Source of the DNA: Xiphophorus maculatus
Lineage: Eukaryota > Chordata > Actinopteri > Cyprinodontiformes > Poeciliidae
Length of the DNA stretch: 64,000 nt
Direction of reading: 5' to 3'
NCBI RefSeq assembly: GCF_002775205.1
Contig: NC_036461.1
Coordinates: 13,925,015-13,989,014 of the forward strand
Shown here: piece by piece, positions 62,545 through 64,000 of the stretch
Layout of the letters: every line of letters starts with the position of its first letter
How positions within the stretch are numbered: position 1 is the stretch's first letter
The notes under the pieces: model-generated
Told to the model about the DNA's origin: nothing
Database searches by the model: none
The model's input: the letters and a program-made list of their open reading frames with translations, nothing else
Position numbers and translations under genes: made by a program

Positions 62545-64000
62545 CTGGAAAAAATAAAAACAAAAGAGAAGAGAGAAAAAAGAGTGATGAACGGGTTGAA
62601 AAACAGTCACCATGTTCGGCCAAAACTCGTCTTCGCCTCTTAATCCTCTGAGCATCTCAGTGCATAAATTTGCTGGAAGCACCAACATGGGTGTTGCGTC
62701 CAACGCCTCCCACCATTATTAAATTCACACATGGCGCCCCCTGTTTAAAGGCTTATAGTAATGATTCAATCCATGTCGACTGTAACCCCCAGAGTGGAAC
62801 GGTGACACATGCAGTGAATCATGTGGGAAAGCCCAAAGGTGTCCGGCACATCTCATTGTTCTACAAAAAGCAGAATGAGACCAACGGTGATGATCTGCTC
62901 TGCGAAACGGGTCGGTTTGCTACCCAACTGGAAACTGTAGAAAACATTAATTTGTGGAAAACTTTAAACCCAAAACAGGCGCCAGTTTCATTTCTTTTTA
63001 TTTTCATATCCACAGTTGCATCTCCAAGGGCATCCAGAGAGGGTAATGATCCAGAGAGGGTAATGTCCACCCCAAACCAAACACTCCAAAGAATATCTTT
63101 CTTTATGAACAGGAATTCAAGAAAGGAATGGGTTGTCAACTAGATTTAAAAAAAAGTTTTTATTATTTGCTCATTTATTTTTGATTTATCATGGCCCTTT
63201 TAATATTCAACTTTTGAGCATCCTTCCAATATAACATGTAACAGCAGCATACTAAAACCCACACATTTCTCTTTTTTTTCTGCGATGGTTCATTACACCA
63301 AGATAGTAATTTTAATCCTTTACAAAGTTTTCTGAGTTCGACCCTGTTTCACAATAAAATCCAACTGAAGAAGAAGCAGCAGGGGTTTCGTCGGGTGTCT
63401 CTACATTGAATAAACACTTTTCTGCGCAGATTGCTGCTCCTCCACAGATGGAGGACGTGTCAGCTGCGCGTAATTTACGCGCGTCCCGGGCTCCCCGCGC
63501 CTTCCCCCCTTCCACTTATTCCCGACTTTCCGTCGGATATCCCGGCAGTCTATTGGAACTTTGTTTATCACAGTGACTCACTGTGTATGGGATTTGTCCA
63601 GCACGTGTGAACCGAGCTGAGTTCCAGTAAGAAAGGGGGAAGCGGCCAGCTCGAACAAGCCGGGAATTCTTATCCAGAAACATGGCACGGAGAATAAAAA
63701 AGAATTCCTGTTAAGTAATAAAACAAGCATGGATGGATAAACTCGCTGAGGCAGAGGCGCAGACATTCCTTGGGAGTCGTTATATGAAATGCTAGAGGCG
63801 TGATAAAATATTCTATTGCTCCAATAAACAGAGAAACAGGAGGTCATGTAATGGAAAACTGGCACTGAGTGATTACAGGCTGATAGATGCGGGCCAAAAG
63901 TCGTTTACTGTAAGGTTGCGTGAGCCTGACGCCACTTTTCCACAGAAGTGCAGCAGACGTTAAGACCGGGGTGTGGGGAAATAACATGCCTGGTCCTGGA
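62545..64000 (-). other. fosl2: fosl2 first intron, 3' part
   Basis: This is non-coding sequence upstream of the first visible fosl2 exon. An imperfect tandem GATCCAGAGAGGGTAATG occurs at about 63032-63066. A GC-rich patch with CpGs lies at 63465-63560 (TGCGCGTAATTTACGCGCGT). No FOS N-terminal exon was recognised. Confidence 0.5.

Overview
The window looks like nuclear DNA of a teleost fish. It is about 60% AT, its genes are split by short GT-AG introns, it is littered with decayed Tc1/mariner-type elements, and every protein recognised has a clear vertebrate orthologue. No sequence search was run; assignments rest on reading the translated exons against remembered family features. Exon joins were checked by reading-frame phase, and all coding joins described here keep frame.

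Layout: the 3' end of nol10 on + (401-3259); a gene-poor gap holding a foldback element and a Tc1 fragment; a complete odc1 on + (TATA at 12335, coding 13459-15703); a six-exon class C GPCR of the GPRC6A/OlfCa (5.24) type on - (18921-23498); a broken duplicate of that receptor's 5' end (25300-26085); a complete matn3 on + (26710-36362) with seven live and at least two dead EGF exons; a Tc1-like element; a complete 28-exon wdr35/ift121 on + (39328-51435); a single-coding-exon kcns3-type silent Kv subunit on + (52605-53864); and fosl2 on - (59552-62544), whose first exon lies beyond the right edge.

NOL10, ODC1, MATN3, WDR35, KCNS3 and FOSL2 all lie on human 2p25-p23, so this is a compacted version of that block, with a chemosensory-type receptor inserted between odc1 and matn3. 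The genes do not form a pathway: nol10 serves ribosome biogenesis, odc1 polyamine synthesis, matn3 cartilage matrix, wdr35 retrograde intraflagellar transport, kcns3 modulation of Kv2 channels, and fosl2 AP-1 transcription.

The most notable observations are a complete AT-AC (U12-type) intron splitting the matn3 coiled coil; an expanded and partly dead matn3 EGF exon array; a receptor locus duplicated and then mostly deleted, with a Tc1-like insertion older than the duplication; a tiny odc1 upstream ORF that ends one base before the exon-1 splice donor; a ZNF143-like site plus an X-box-like site upstream of wdr35; and many short, near-perfect gapped palindromes in non-coding DNA.
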